Assembly: GCA_021821055.1 (NCBI GenBank)
Contig: JAKACX010000022.1
Span: 1-34,800 of the forward strand
Direction: 5' to 3'
Length of the DNA stretch: 34,800 nt
DNA from: Bacillota bacterium
GTDB lineage: Bacteria > Bacillota > Bacilli > Alicyclobacillales > SLC66
The notes under the pieces: model-generated
Told to the model about the DNA's origin: nothing
The model's database searches: none
What the model saw: only the letters and a program-made list of their open reading frames with translations
Shown: positions 1 to 7,795 of the stretch, in pieces
Layout of the letters: each line of letters opens with the position of its first letter
Position numbering within the stretch: the stretch's first letter is position 1
Program-made: the position numbers and the translations under genes

Positions 1-1
1 C

Positions 2-91
2 GACTTCGGAGCGGGGCCAGCAGCAGACACCGCAGCCCGAACCGTGCATCTTCATCAGGTCTATGGCGCCGAAGGGTTCAAAATCCTGTGA
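2..91 (+). CDS. 3' end of an unidentified gene (partial)
   Basis: An open frame enters from the left edge and ends at a TGA. The visible 29 residues end in QVYGAEGFKIL and read like normal protein rather than shadow sequence. The next gene starts about 30 bases downstream with its own ribosome binding site, so the two may be co-transcribed. Too little is visible to name a family. Confidence 0.35.
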   Translation, partial: DFGAGPAADTAARTVHLHQVYGAEGFKIL

Positions 92-121
92 AATCTGACT
101 GCGCCCAAGGAGGCTTTCCTC

Positions 122-538
122 ATGAGTGAGATGACGATTCAGGGAACCATCGCACAGGACGCTTTTCACTTCAGTCTTCCTCTGAGCTACCAAGGCAACA
201 CCGCAAACAGTCCCTTCATCCTCGATACGGGCGCGTTTGAACTGACTCTGTCCCAGCAAACGGCGAGCGGCCTCGGCCTGCCCAACCTCGGACCCCTGAC
301 GATTTCGGGCGTCACGGGCTCTGCGACGGCCTACACGAGCCAAGTCGACGTGCAAATCGCAGGTCAGGCATACCCGCATGTGTCGTGCGTCATTGATCCG
401 TCGCTCGCGGGCACCCAGCTCTTTGGATTGCGGTTTTTCATCGACAGACAGTTGCAACTGGCGCTGAATACCGTTGCGCAGACCCTGACGATCACGGCGG
501 CTTCAAGCGCCCCTCCCAATCCGTCCGCGTCGGGATGA
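122..538 (+). CDS. Small retropepsin-like aspartic protease domain protein
   Basis: A 138-residue protein with no signal peptide or membrane segment. Residues 32-41 read FILDTGAFEL, the hydrophobic-hydrophobic-D-T-G-A active-site loop of clan AA (retropepsin-like) aspartic proteases. A second hydrophobic segment near the C-terminus (LFGLRFF) sits where these single-domain proteases carry their later beta strands. Such proteins work as homodimers, each chain giving one catalytic Asp (here Asp35). An AAGGAGG ribosome binding site lies 8 bases before the ATG, which fixes the start. The last ten or so residues are low-complexity Pro/Ser/Ala. Substrate is unknown. The family call rests mainly on the DTGA loop and length, so proteolytic activity is inferred. 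Confidence 0.6.
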   Translation: MSEMTIQGTIAQDAFHFSLPLSYQGNTANSPFILDTGAFELTLSQQTASGLGLPNLGPLTISGVTGSATAYTSQVDVQIAGQAYPHVSCVIDPSLAGTQLFGLRFFIDRQLQLALNTVAQTLTITAASSAPPNPSASG

Positions 539-554
539 AATGACGCGCCCTCCC

Positions 555-603
555 CGAGGACTCTATCACAGTTCCCCCTGGGGGACATGTGATAGAGTCC
601 TCG
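555..603. terminator. Long perfect hairpin between convergent genes
   Basis: A 16-base arm (555-570) pairs perfectly with 588-603, and the 17-base loop contains a further TCCCC/GGGGA pairing. It lies between the plus-strand protease gene and the minus-strand end of thrS, so it may terminate both transcripts. There is no T-run on either side, so a classical intrinsic terminator is not certain. It could instead be a small mobile inverted repeat. Confidence 0.5.
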
Positions 604-648
604 ATGCGGGTGGATTCTATCCCGGGTTCTGTTGATCCGGGGGCGGGC

Positions 649-2580
649 TCAGCCTCTCGCCTGCGCCTCGTTCACCGCCTGCTGCGCGAACGCATCCACC
701 GGCAGTGTCCCCGTGTCTCCGGCGGAGCGCGACCGCACGGCGACTTCGTGCGACTCCTGTTCCTTTGCCCCGACGATCAGCATGTACGGAATCTTGTCGA
801 GCTGCGCGGCGCGGATCTTGTAGCCGATCTTCTCCGGGCGCAGGTCCGTCTCCACCCGCAGTCCGCGTTCCCTCAGTCGTTCCTCGACCTCGCGCGCGTA
901 GCCGTCCTGCGCCGAACTCACGGTCAGCACGCGCGCCTGGACAGGGGCAAGCCAGAGCGGGAAGGCCCCCTTGTAAGTCTCGATGAGATAGGCCACCATG
1001 CGCTCCATGGTGCTCACGATTCCCCGGTGGATGACCACGGGCCGGTGCGCCTTGCCGTCTTCCGCGATGTACTCCAGTTCAAACCGCTCCGGCAGGTGGA
1101 AATCAAGCTGCACCGTCGACAGGGTCTCTTCTTTGCCAAGAGCCGTCTTCACCTGCACGTCGAGCTTCGGCCCGTAGAACGCCGCCTCCCCGGGCGCCTC
1201 GACGAACGGCAGCCCCATATCCACAAGCACCTTGCGCAGCATGTCTTCGGCCCTGTTCCACATGGCGTCGTTCGCGACGTACTTCTCCGTGTCCGCCGGA
1301 TCGCGCAGGCTCAGACGATAGGAGTAGTCGCTGATGGCGAAGTCCTTGTACACCCGCTGCACCAGCCGCACGACGCGGGCGAACTCATCCTCGATCTGGT
1401 CCGGCGTGCAAAACAGGTGGGCGTCGTTCAGCGTCATGGCGCGCACGCGCTGCAGCCCGGCCAGTGTTCCCGACATCTCGTAGCGGTGCATGGTGCCGAG
1501 TTCCGCGATGCGCAGCGGCAGGTCGCGGTAGCTGCGCATTTCCGACTTGTAGACCATCATGTGGTGCGGACAGTTCATCGGCCGCAGCACGAGGTCCTCA
1601 TTGTCCATCTCCATGGTCGGGAACATGTCCTCATGGTAGTGCTCCCAGTGGCCGCTGATCTTGTACAGTTCCACGCTGCCGAGAATCGGCGTGTAGACGT
1701 GATTGTATCCAAGGCTCTCCTCCAGATCGACGATATACCGTTCAATAACCCTGCGCACGCGGGCGCCGTTCGGCAGCCAGAGCGGCAGGCCGGAACCGAC
1801 CTCCTTGGCGAGCGTGAACAGCTTGAGCTCCTTGCCGATCTTGCGGTGATCCCGTTCCTTCATCTCCTCGAGCAGCTTGAGGTGGGCCTGCAATTCCGCC
1901 GCGGTGGCAAACGCCGTGGCGTAGATGCGGGTCAACTGCTCGCGCTTCGCGTCGCCCCGCCAGTACGCCCCTGCCAGGTGAAGCAACTGGAACGCCTTGA
2001 TCCGCCCGGTGGAGGGCAGGTGCGGCCCGCGGCACAGGTCGGTGAATTCGCCCTGGGTGTACAGGGTCAGCGTCTCGTCCGCGGGCAGGTCGCGGATGAT
2101 TTCGACCTTGAAGCGGTCGCCGCGTTCAGTGAAGTAGCGCAGGGCTTCGTCGCGGCCGATCACCGCCCGGTGCACGGGAAAATCGGCCCGGATGATCGCA
2201 CGCATCTCCTCTTCGATAGCGGGAAACTGGTCCGGCGTGAACACGTGATCGGCAAAGTCGTAGTAGAAACCGTCCTCGATGACAGGCCCGATGGCGAACT
2301 TGGCCTCCGGATAGAGGCGGCTGACGGCCTGCGCCATCACGTGCGCGCAGGTGTGCCGGAACACTTCGAGACCGGCGGGATCGGACATGGTGACGATCTC
2401 GACGACGTCGCCGTCCTGCACGGAGTGGGTCAGGTCCACCATCTTGCCGTTGACGCGGCCGGCCACCGCGGCGCGCGCGAGGCCTGCGCCGATGCTCTTC
2501 GCCGCGTCCTGTACAGTCGATTCGAGGGGCAGGTGTTTGACAGATCCGTCCTTGAGACGGATCGCAATGGATTCTTCCAT
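649..2580 (-). CDS. thrS: Threonyl-tRNA synthetase
   Basis: This class II aminoacyl-tRNA synthetase charges tRNA-Thr with threonine in the cytoplasm. At 643 residues it is full length for the bacterial enzyme. The order is TGS domain (about 1-61), threonyl/alanyl-tRNA second additional (editing) domain with the HVMAQAV segment, class II catalytic core, and anticodon-binding domain. The [10 protein letters not shown] stretch carries the Cys that with two later His binds the catalytic zinc. The ATG is preceded by AAGGAGTGG. The gene stands alone on the minus strand behind a T-box leader, so expression should rise when uncharged tRNA-Thr accumulates. The long plus-strand open frame across this gene is a codon-bias shadow. 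Confidence 0.97.
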   Translation of the reverse strand: MEESIAIRLKDGSVKHLPLESTVQDAAKSIGAGLARAAVAGRVNGKMVDLTHSVQDGDVVEIVTMSDPAGLEVFRHTCAHVMAQAVSRLYPEAKFAIGPVIEDGFYYDFADHVFTPDQFPAIEEEMRAIIRADFPVHRAVIGRDEALRYFTERGDRFKVEIIRDLPADETLTLYTQGEFTDLCRGPHLPSTGRIKAFQLLHLAGAYWRGDAKREQLTRIYATAFATAAELQAHLKLLEEMKERDHRKIGKELKLFTLAKEVGSGLPLWLPNGARVRRVIERYIVDLEESLGYNHVYTPILGSVELYKISGHWEHYHEDMFPTMEMDNEDLVLRPMNCPHHMMVYKSEMRSYRDLPLRIAELGTMHRYEMSGTLAGLQRVRAMTLNDAHLFCTPDQIEDEFARVVRLVQRVYKDFAISDYSYRLSLRDPADTEKYVANDAMWNRAEDMLRKVLVDMGLPFVEAPGEAAFYGPKLDVQVKTALGKEETLSTVQLDFHLPERFELEYIAEDGKAHRPVVIHRGIVSTMERMVAYLIETYKGAFPLWLAPVQARVLTVSSAQDGYAREVEERLRERGLRVETDLRPEKIGYKIRAAQLDKIPYMLIVGAKEQESHEVAVRSRSAGDTGTLPVDAFAQQAVNEAQARG

Positions 2581-2634
2581 GGTGCGACTCCACTCCTTGA
2601 CCAGGGTTTGTGTTTACAATCGGCGCGCGACAAC

Positions 2635-2976
2635 GCAAAGACGCCTCCGTCCCGCCTGTCACGGCAGGGACGAAGGCGTCTTTGCGCCCACGTGGTTCCA
2701 CCCTTGTTCGCATCGCCTGCCTCGCCCGTCTATCACCCGTACCGGGCGGGCCGTCGCGATGCCTCCAGGCCGCGTAACGTGCGGACCATCCCGTCCGGGC
2801 ATATGTGCAGGGGCAATGCCCGCGCATTTCTCCCGGAGGCTCGAGAGCGGTAACTGTCCACAGGGTTGGTCGCGGATGCGCTCTCACCTGACGCCGACAT
2901 CCTCTCTGTGCGCCGCTGCGGACCGTCGTGTCTCCTTCGTTGCGGATCGATATGGTGAACGCGTGAGCGTCATGTT
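2635..2976 (-). promoter_or_regulatory. T-box riboswitch leader of thrS (threonine)
   Basis: On the minus strand the leader carries AAGGGTGGAACCACG (2691-2705 region), the conserved T-box that pairs with the tRNA acceptor end. Just downstream, arms 2667-2685 and 2635-2653 form a near-perfect 19-base hairpin that serves as the terminator competing with the antiterminator. Upstream, AGAGAGG and GGTGAGAG segments fit stem I. An ACC triplet (2849-2851 on the plus strand reads GGT), followed by GCTCTCGAG, is the likely threonine specifier codon. The U-tract after the terminator hairpin is weak. The T-box call is firm; the specifier position is inferred from the neighbouring consensus. Confidence 0.92.
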
Positions 2977-2982
2977 CTAGGT

Positions 2983-3011
2983 AGTATAGGAGTTCGGAGG
3001 CGGGATGTCAA
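2983..3011 (-). promoter_or_regulatory. Sigma-A-type promoter of thrS
   Basis: Read on the minus strand, a perfect TTGACA (-35) is followed after exactly 17 bases by TATACT (-10). Transcription would begin near 2976, at the 5' end of the T-box leader. Confidence 0.85.
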
Positions 3012-3120
3012 CCGTGGGGCGTGGGCGGCGCGGCGTGAGGTACATGACCTGGACATCTGTGTTATGAATGCTTCAGGTATGGCAAGAATACAACTATAAA
3101 GTAAGTCGTTTCGTGAAAAT

Positions 3121-3150
3121 CTTACAGCGAACGAGAGGAAGTGCTATAAT
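3121..3150 (+). promoter_or_regulatory. Probable promoter of the AbrB/PIN toxin-antitoxin pair
   Basis: A perfect TATAAT (3145-3150) lies 18 bases after CTTACA, a 4-of-6 match to the -35 consensus. It overlaps an in-frame ATG at 3149, which argues that the antitoxin starts further downstream at 3185. Confidence 0.6.
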
Positions 3151-3184
3151 GACAGGCAAGAAGGAAGCGGGGGAGGAAGAGACC

Positions 3185-3583
3185 ATGACCGCGGCGCAAG
3201 ACACGATCAAAAAGGGAAACATTGGCGAGAAAGACCGCCGTATAGCTTCGCTTCGGGTGCGGCGGAGCACACCAGGGCGGCTTGCGGCGGCAGAGTCGTC
3301 CGGAGCGCGGGCTTCCAGTGTTCTTTCCAGTCGCGGACAGATTGTCATTCCAGTCGAAATCCGGAATGCGCTCCAAGCGGAAAAGGGAGATCGCGTTGTC
3401 TTTCGCGCGCTCGACGATCGTACGATGATCGTGCGAATTGAAAAGAAACCGACGTCTGACGGTCTCTTCGGGATATTGAAGACGAAGGTTCAGCCGACGA
3501 TGCGGAATCGCGACTGGGATGAAATCCGCCAGATCGCCCACGACCGTAAAGCGGAAGAATATCCGGCAAGGGGACATGAGTAA
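3185..3583 (+). CDS. AbrB/SpoVT-family antitoxin with N-terminal extension
   Basis: A 132-residue protein whose residues 45-90 form a SpoVT-AbrB swapped-hairpin DNA-binding domain (SSRGQIVIPVEIRNAL, then KGDRVVFRALDD). Such antitoxins bind their own promoter and neutralise a PIN-domain toxin with the C-terminal tail. The start is placed at the ATG behind GGGGGAGGAAGA, because the earlier frame lies in and before the -10 box. The basic N-terminal extension of about 44 residues before the DNA-binding domain is unusual; VapB proteins are normally 70-90 residues in total. The stop codon abuts the toxin's GTG, so the two are translationally linked. Confidence 0.8.
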   Translation: MTAAQDTIKKGNIGEKDRRIASLRVRRSTPGRLAAAESSGARASSVLSSRGQIVIPVEIRNALQAEKGDRVVFRALDDRTMIVRIEKKPTSDGLFGILKTKVQPTMRNRDWDEIRQIAHDRKAEEYPARGHE

Positions 3584-4018
3584 GTGACGACGGCCGCAAC
3601 GCCCGTGGTGTGGCTTGATACCAATGTGATATTTCGCTACCTGTTGAATGATCATGACGATCACTCGCCCAAGGCGGCGGCCCTGGTGAAAAAGGCGGAG
3701 CGCGGACAGATCAGGCTCAGGCTGTCCATGGTAATCGCCATGGAATGCTCTGACACCATGCGCCATGCGATGAGGATTGACAAGCAAGACATTTCTAAAG
3801 CCATGCTCAAATTCATGGACCTCGACGGCGTCGAGACCGAGGAAAAGACAGTCATGGTCGAGGCTTTTACGCGATTCGGCCGGGAGAGGCAAGTTGACTT
3901 TGTCGACGCGTACCTCGCCGCGTATGCAAAGGCGAAGAAGCCGGCGCACATCGTAACCTTCAACGCAAAGGATTTCCGTGTGGGCGGTTTGACCGTGAGC
4001 CAGCCCGGCGAACTGTGA
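3584..4018 (+). CDS. PIN-domain ribonuclease toxin (VapC-like)
   Basis: A 144-residue PIN-domain protein, a likely metal-dependent RNase toxin partnered with the preceding antitoxin. The acidic residues expected for the Mg/Mn site are present: Asp12 in WLDTNVIFRYL, Glu54, Asp105/Asp108 in QVDFVDAYLAAYA, and Asp130 in TFNAKDF. The GTG start follows the antitoxin stop with no gap, and an AAGGGG stretch lies at a suitable distance inside the antitoxin gene. Targets of VapC toxins are usually tRNA or rRNA; the target here cannot be read from the sequence. Confidence 0.85.
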   Translation: MTTAATPVVWLDTNVIFRYLLNDHDDHSPKAAALVKKAERGQIRLRLSMVIAMECSDTMRHAMRIDKQDISKAMLKFMDLDGVETEEKTVMVEAFTRFGRERQVDFVDAYLAAYAKAKKPAHIVTFNAKDFRVGGLTVSQPGEL

Positions 4019-4047
4019 TGGGGTCACCCGTTGCCTCGGGAGAGGGT

Positions 4048-4690
4048 TCAGTTGACGATGGCCCAGCCGTAACGCACGTACGGCTGCACAAATACAATCT
4101 GGTTGCCACGATGGACGTACGGATGAAAGTTGAGGTGAAGGAACACCCAGTGGTGCCCGTAGTCAAGTGTCACAAACGCGTATCGCTCACCTTTTGGAAT
4201 CTGCACCCCTTTGCCCGTCGCGGCGTCAAAGACCCCATGCTGAGTCGTATCATTGGTGATCGACGCCCACGCGCCGCCGCTTCCGGCGAGATTGAACAGA
4301 TTGATGTTATGGCCAGTGTAGACGGTGTCCAGGCGTTTCCCGGACAGGCTGTAGAATACGGCTGAATAGGGCTCGTAAGAAGAACCCTGACGGCCAAAAT
4401 GGCTTTCCGGAGTGAGGATTACCGGGCATCGATCGCCGGAGAAATGAAAGTCTTCGACCACATTTGCGGCGCCCGATCCCTGGGTTTGCAAGAATACCGT
4501 CGTCTTGTGGGTCGACAGGTTATGAGCGTCGATCCGTCTATAGACCTGCTGTCCCTCGACGCCTTGTACACGGATGTAAAGAAACTGGTTCGTCCGATCC
4601 ACCTCAAATAGCTGTTCGGAGGTCTTCGCTGGTGCTTTCCACACGAGGTATTCCCGTCCTGTATTCAGATTGTAGTCGTAAAGTCTTCCG
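4048..4690 (-). pseudogene. 5'-truncated beta-propeller-like protein remnant
   Basis: About 210 residues ending in YVRYGWAIVN read as genuine protein, with short aromatic/hydrophobic strands alternating with loops. Repeat-like units such as YDYNLNTGREYLVW, RIDAHNLSTHKTTVF and GVFDAATGKGVQIP resemble blades of a beta-propeller. Upstream of about 4690 the open frame continues, but its sequence turns Arg/Ser/Cys-rich and is the antisense of the plus-strand gene at 4905. No Met or ribosome binding site marks a start in the good part. I read it as a gene that lost its 5' end. An undetected frameshift joining another frame is the alternative. No specific family is recognised. Confidence 0.5.
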
Positions 4691-4904
4691 CAGGTCTTGC
4701 GGACGTGTTCGGCGCCGTGTGCTAGAATACCTCTCAGAGAGAACGGTCTATCTTGAAAATGCGAGCAGATCAGTACCTCGCCATCTGCGCCGCCTGATTC
4801 AATCGCATTTTCATGGTTTGCTGGTGTGCGGATGCGCCGCACATGGCGGTCTCTTTTGCAGTGCGGCAACGATGGGGTCGAAGCAAGCCGCAAAGGGGGA
4901 CATT

Positions 4905-5356
4905 GTGACCTGGCTAGGGCGGAGCAGGAAGAACGAACGAGCGCTTCAGGAGGAATGGCGCCGGGGCATCCAGCACCCCATGTCAGTTCGGCCACCATCG
5001 CGCTGCACAAGCGCAACGAACGCCAGCTTGAGATCGAGGCGCCGCGAGATTTCCACTGGTTTCGCGTGCACGTCGACCTCGTGGTCGAAATGGAGCGTTG
5101 GCAGGACTGGTCGCAGGTGCGGTCCTGCACTTGTCGCGTTTTCCGCTGTGTGACGACGGAAGATGACAAAACACCGGTGGTTCCCGATCTCGCTGACGAA
5201 TGCGAAGCGTATGCGGAGTGCTTCAAAGGCTCACTGGCATTCTCGGATCTCACACTGTACTTGAGACCCAAGGACAAACATCTCGTTGAGATGCGCCGCA
5301 CGCCCGCGGGGAACTGTGAGATTCGATCGGTCCGTCGCAGGCCTGTCCATCTATAG
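4905..5356 (+). pseudogene. Unknown protein, probably frameshifted near 4980
   Basis: A GTG at 4905 sits five bases after AAAGGGGGA and opens a convincing frame (TWLGRSRKNERALQEEW). After about 25 residues, coding character moves to another frame. That frame runs as ALHKRNERQLEIEAPRDFHW to a stop at 5356 and includes FRVHVDLVVEMERWQDWSQV and LTLYLRPKDKHLVEMRR. The original start frame becomes Arg/Ser-rich after the switch. This pattern fits a one- or two-base indel around 4975-4990 in a gene of about 150 codons. The later frame could also start on its own at ATG 4955, but an AGGAGG one base from that ATG is too close for normal use. I do not recognise the family. Confidence 0.5.
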
Positions 5357-5387
5357 CGCTTGACTAAAGCCGCAAACGCTATAGATG
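5348..5387. repeat. Perfect 11-base inverted repeat
   Basis: CATCTATAGCG (5348-5358) and CGCTATAGATG (5377-5387) are perfect complements around an 18-base loop. The left arm contains the stop of the preceding gene. The right arm is followed by a weak T-rich stretch (TCCATTTTGTCT), so termination is possible. A binding site or mobile-element end is equally compatible. Confidence 0.5.
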
Positions 5388-5559
5388 TCCATTTTGTCTA
5401 CAGGCGCTTCGAGACTTCGTGGAAAGAACTGTACGCCAGCTGCATGGACCACTCGAACGGCTCGGCGCGCGGGATCGCGTTGACCTGTTCGCTGGTCGGT
5501 CCGATCGGCCTGCGACGCTCTCGCGGGGCGTCGTATTTCTTTTGCGCGGAGGCGACGTA

Positions 5560-6135
5560 GTGATCGCACTTAAGATGGTGGCGCTGGTCTTGTCTCTGGG
5601 AATAGATACGCTCATGATTTCCATATCGCTTGGTTTCATAAAGACTGGGTCAAAGGTCAAGATTGCCTTGGCGTTCTCTTTCGCCGAAGCCTTGATGCCG
5701 CTTGTGGGGTTGTTTGTGGGGCGGGTTGCCGGGGAGTTGATCGGGAACTTTGCCTCGCTGGCCGGTGGCATCGCCCTGGTGGCAGTGGCCGTATGGCTCA
5801 TCTTCCAGGCAAATGAGCATGCTGACGAGGAAAAGGAGGAGAAACTGGAAAGAAATCCGGTCGGGTGGACGCTCGTCGTGACTGCTTTGAGTGTCAGCGT
5901 GGATGAATTGGCCGTGGGATTCTCCATCGGACTGATCGGTGTTCCGGTGCCGCTGACCATTGCCCTGATTGCGCTTCAGGCGTTCGTGTTTACGGTCCTT
6001 GGGCTCACCTTTGGGAGCAGGTTAAAGCCTTACCTCGGTGAATGGGCGGAAAAACTGGCCGGGATTGCGCTTGGATTGCTTGGCCTATGGATACTCATTG
6101 GGGCGGGGATGCGTCTGTTCTCTTCGGGGAGTTGA
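5560..6135 (+). CDS. mntP: MntP-type manganese efflux pump
   Basis: A 191-residue integral membrane protein with about six hydrophobic segments and a central charged loop (residues 84-98, rich in Glu/Lys). The paired family signatures are present: GIDTLMISISLG near the N-terminus (Asp16) and VSVDELAVGFSIGL in the second half (Asp115). These are the transmembrane Asp-containing helices of the MntP (formerly DUF204) family, which exports Mn(II). The GTG start follows GGAGG by seven bases and gives the normal family length; the open frame extends further upstream but that part is not membrane-like. No Mn-sensing riboswitch was found upstream. Confidence 0.85.
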   Translation: MIALKMVALVLSLGIDTLMISISLGFIKTGSKVKIALAFSFAEALMPLVGLFVGRVAGELIGNFASLAGGIALVAVAVWLIFQANEHADEEKEEKLERNPVGWTLVVTALSVSVDELAVGFSIGLIGVPVPLTIALIALQAFVFTVLGLTFGSRLKPYLGEWAEKLAGIALGLLGLWILIGAGMRLFSSGS

Positions 6136-6139
6136 GCTT

Positions 6140-6199
6140 CGCGTGCCGTGACTGTCGGAGTGGCCACGTTGGGCCCACATGGCGCCGTCGCGGCACGCG
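6140..6199 (+). other. Structured intergenic segment after mntP
   Basis: CGCGTGCCG (6140-6148) pairs perfectly with CGGCACGCG (6191-6199), and the enclosed bases hold further GC-rich pairings. A second small hairpin (GTCG...CGAC near 6247-6263) and a true terminator follow. It could be the folded 3' end of the mntP mRNA or a small RNA. No known RNA family is recognised. Confidence 0.35.
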
Positions 6200-6276
6200 C
6201 AGCAGGAAAAAAGTGAGCTTGGGGGAGGGTCCGTGTGCTGTTCCGTCGTGAGTTGTGCGACGCATTCTGGACAGAG

Positions 6277-6300
6277 AACCGCGCACGGGCGCGGTTTTTT
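6277..6300 (+). terminator. Intrinsic terminator
   Basis: AACCGCGC (6277-6284) pairs with GCGCGGTT (6289-6296) around a four-base loop. The last two arm bases plus 6297-6300 give a run of six T. It is well placed to end the mntP transcript before the regulator promoter. Confidence 0.88.
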
Positions 6301-6405
6301 GCTTTAGTCCCAGGGGCGGCGGACCCTATCCAGCGAACGCGGGGACGGCGATCGACTGCCTTGGGGCGGAACCAGGTGCAAAGCAGCAAATCGGCTGAAA
6401 CCTTG

Positions 6406-6434
6406 TTGACGCCGCCGAAGACCGAACGTATAAT
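6406..6434 (+). promoter_or_regulatory. Sigma-A-type promoter of the GntR-LacI regulator
   Basis: TTGACG and a perfect TATAAT are separated by 17 bases. The leader of about 60 bases before the regulator is AT-rich, unlike its surroundings. Confidence 0.82.
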
Positions 6435-6504
6435 CAACTTGATCGAAAGATGAATGATATTAAATAGATTTATTTGAGTTTTGGACGAGAATGGCGGGGT
6501 GCGC

Positions 6505-7782
6505 ATGACTGAAGCAAGGCTGTTGCACGATCGAATCGCCGACGACATTCTGCAAAAGATCAGGGATTCGGTCTTCGTCGATCAATTGCCCGTCGAGAAC
6601 ATTTTGGCTGTGGAATACGGGGTGAGCGTGCCCACCATCAAGAAAGCCCTCGGACTGCTTGCCGATGAGGGCGTGATTGTGCGCATTCGCGGCAAAGGAA
6701 CATTCGTCAACAGGGGCGGGATGCCCTTCCCTCCCGACATCCGACAGGATCCGCGGACTGGCGGCGCGGAGGAAGACGGTCATCCTGGCAAACGGCAGGG
6801 TGGCGTGGAGGTCTCGCCTGATTCGCGGAACAAACCGCCCATGGTCGGAGTGATCCTTCCGGTGGCAAGGTCTGGGTTCGCCAGACGACTCTTGAGCGGG
6901 GTTCTGGAGGCGCTGTCGGAGAACGGAGCACACGGGGTGGTCGACTTTTCCGGCGGCACGCGTGAACGGGAGAGTGAAATTGTCGCGAGTTTTCTTCGCG
7001 CCGGGGTCGATGGTCTTATCGTATTTCCCGTAAATGGAGAGATCTACAATAAAGATCTCGTGCTACTGTCGATTGAACGGTTTCCTCTTGTCTTTGTGGA
7101 CCGGTGGCTCCCAGGCATCGACGTCTCGCGGGTGGTCGCGCAACATGCCAGCGGGGCCAAGCTGGCAGTAAGTGCTTTGCACGGCGCCGGGCACCGCAAC
7201 ATGGCGCTGGTGTCGGTTACGGCCCAGTTTCCCGCTTCCACTGAAAGCGTTGTCGAGCGGACCAGGGGATTTATTGAAGGCCTGAAGGACAACGGGATCA
7301 ATCCAGGCGGTGAGGCGTTGTGGATCCGCGAGGTCAACGAAAGCAGCACATCCCGGGACGCCGAGGAGTACTTGGCGGACAAGCTCCGGCAGCATCCGGA
7401 CGTGACGGCCCTCGTCGGCATTTCACCGGACGATGTTCCAATTGCCTTGAAAGCCGCTCGCCTTGCAGGCCGAAGCGTTCCGCAGGACCTGTCGGTCGCG
7501 GGATTCGATATCGGAGGCGAGTGCAGCGCCATCGGAGACCTGTTTGGCGAAGGGGCGGAGGATTTTCCGGTGGCGTGGATTGACCAGTCGGAGGTCACCA
7601 TCGGCAGGGAGGCGGCCGGAGTGGTGAGCCGATTGATCGGGGGATCCGGCAGCACGGAGGTGATTGAGGTTCCAACGACATTTCATTGGGGACGCACCTG
7701 CAGCGCCGTGCAGGACTCCCAGCAGCGGCATGTCCACGCGATGACCGCGGACGCAGGCATTGCCGACACGAAGGTTCTGTGA
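6505..7782 (+). CDS. GntR-LacI hybrid transcriptional regulator (AraR-like)
   Basis: A 425-residue repressor-type regulator. Residues 1-70 form a GntR winged helix (HDRIADDILQKIRD, VSVPTIKKALGLL, ending IRGKGTFVNR). After a polar linker of about 40 residues, residues from about 113 onward form a LacI/periplasmic-binding-type effector domain (VGVILPVARSGFARRLLSGV, DGLIVFPVNG, FPLVFVDRW, VAGFDIGGECS). This architecture is that of AraR, where the C-terminal domain senses a sugar. The ATG at 6505 is preceded by GGGG; a TTG at 6481 is a less likely start. The solute-binding protein gene starts 13 bases downstream, so the regulator probably controls uptake and processing genes 7796-12044. The effector cannot be read from sequence. 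Confidence 0.88.
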   Translation: MTEARLLHDRIADDILQKIRDSVFVDQLPVENILAVEYGVSVPTIKKALGLLADEGVIVRIRGKGTFVNRGGMPFPPDIRQDPRTGGAEEDGHPGKRQGGVEVSPDSRNKPPMVGVILPVARSGFARRLLSGVLEALSENGAHGVVDFSGGTRERESEIVASFLRAGVDGLIVFPVNGEIYNKDLVLLSIERFPLVFVDRWLPGIDVSRVVAQHASGAKLAVSALHGAGHRNMALVSVTAQFPASTESVVERTRGFIEGLKDNGINPGGEALWIREVNESSTSRDAEEYLADKLRQHPDVTALVGISPDDVPIALKAARLAGRSVPQDLSVAGFDIGGECSAIGDLFGEGAEDFPVAWIDQSEVTIGREAAGVVSRLIGGSGSTEVIEVPTTFHWGRTCSAVQDSQQRHVHAMTADAGIADTKVL

Positions 7783-7795
7783 GGAGGGTTTAGCC

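Noticed and set aside
589-2853. 754-residue plus-strand open frame across thrS
   Set aside because: It is the antisense shadow of thrS and its T-box leader in a GC-rich genome; the composition is His/Arg/Gln/Val-rich with no domain.
3149-3184. Antitoxin start at ATG 3149 or upstream at 3068
   Set aside because: The ATG overlaps a perfect TATAAT box and has no ribosome binding site; ATG 3185 has a strong one.
4690-5301. N-terminal half of the minus-strand open frame that ends in the propeller-like remnant
   Set aside because: It is Arg/Ser/Cys-rich and lies antisense to the plus-strand gene at 4905, so I kept only the C-terminal part as coding.
5357-5560. yybP-ykoY Mn riboswitch before mntP, or a small gene here
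   Set aside because: I found no riboswitch-like conserved core, and the short open frames have no coding character or ribosome binding site.
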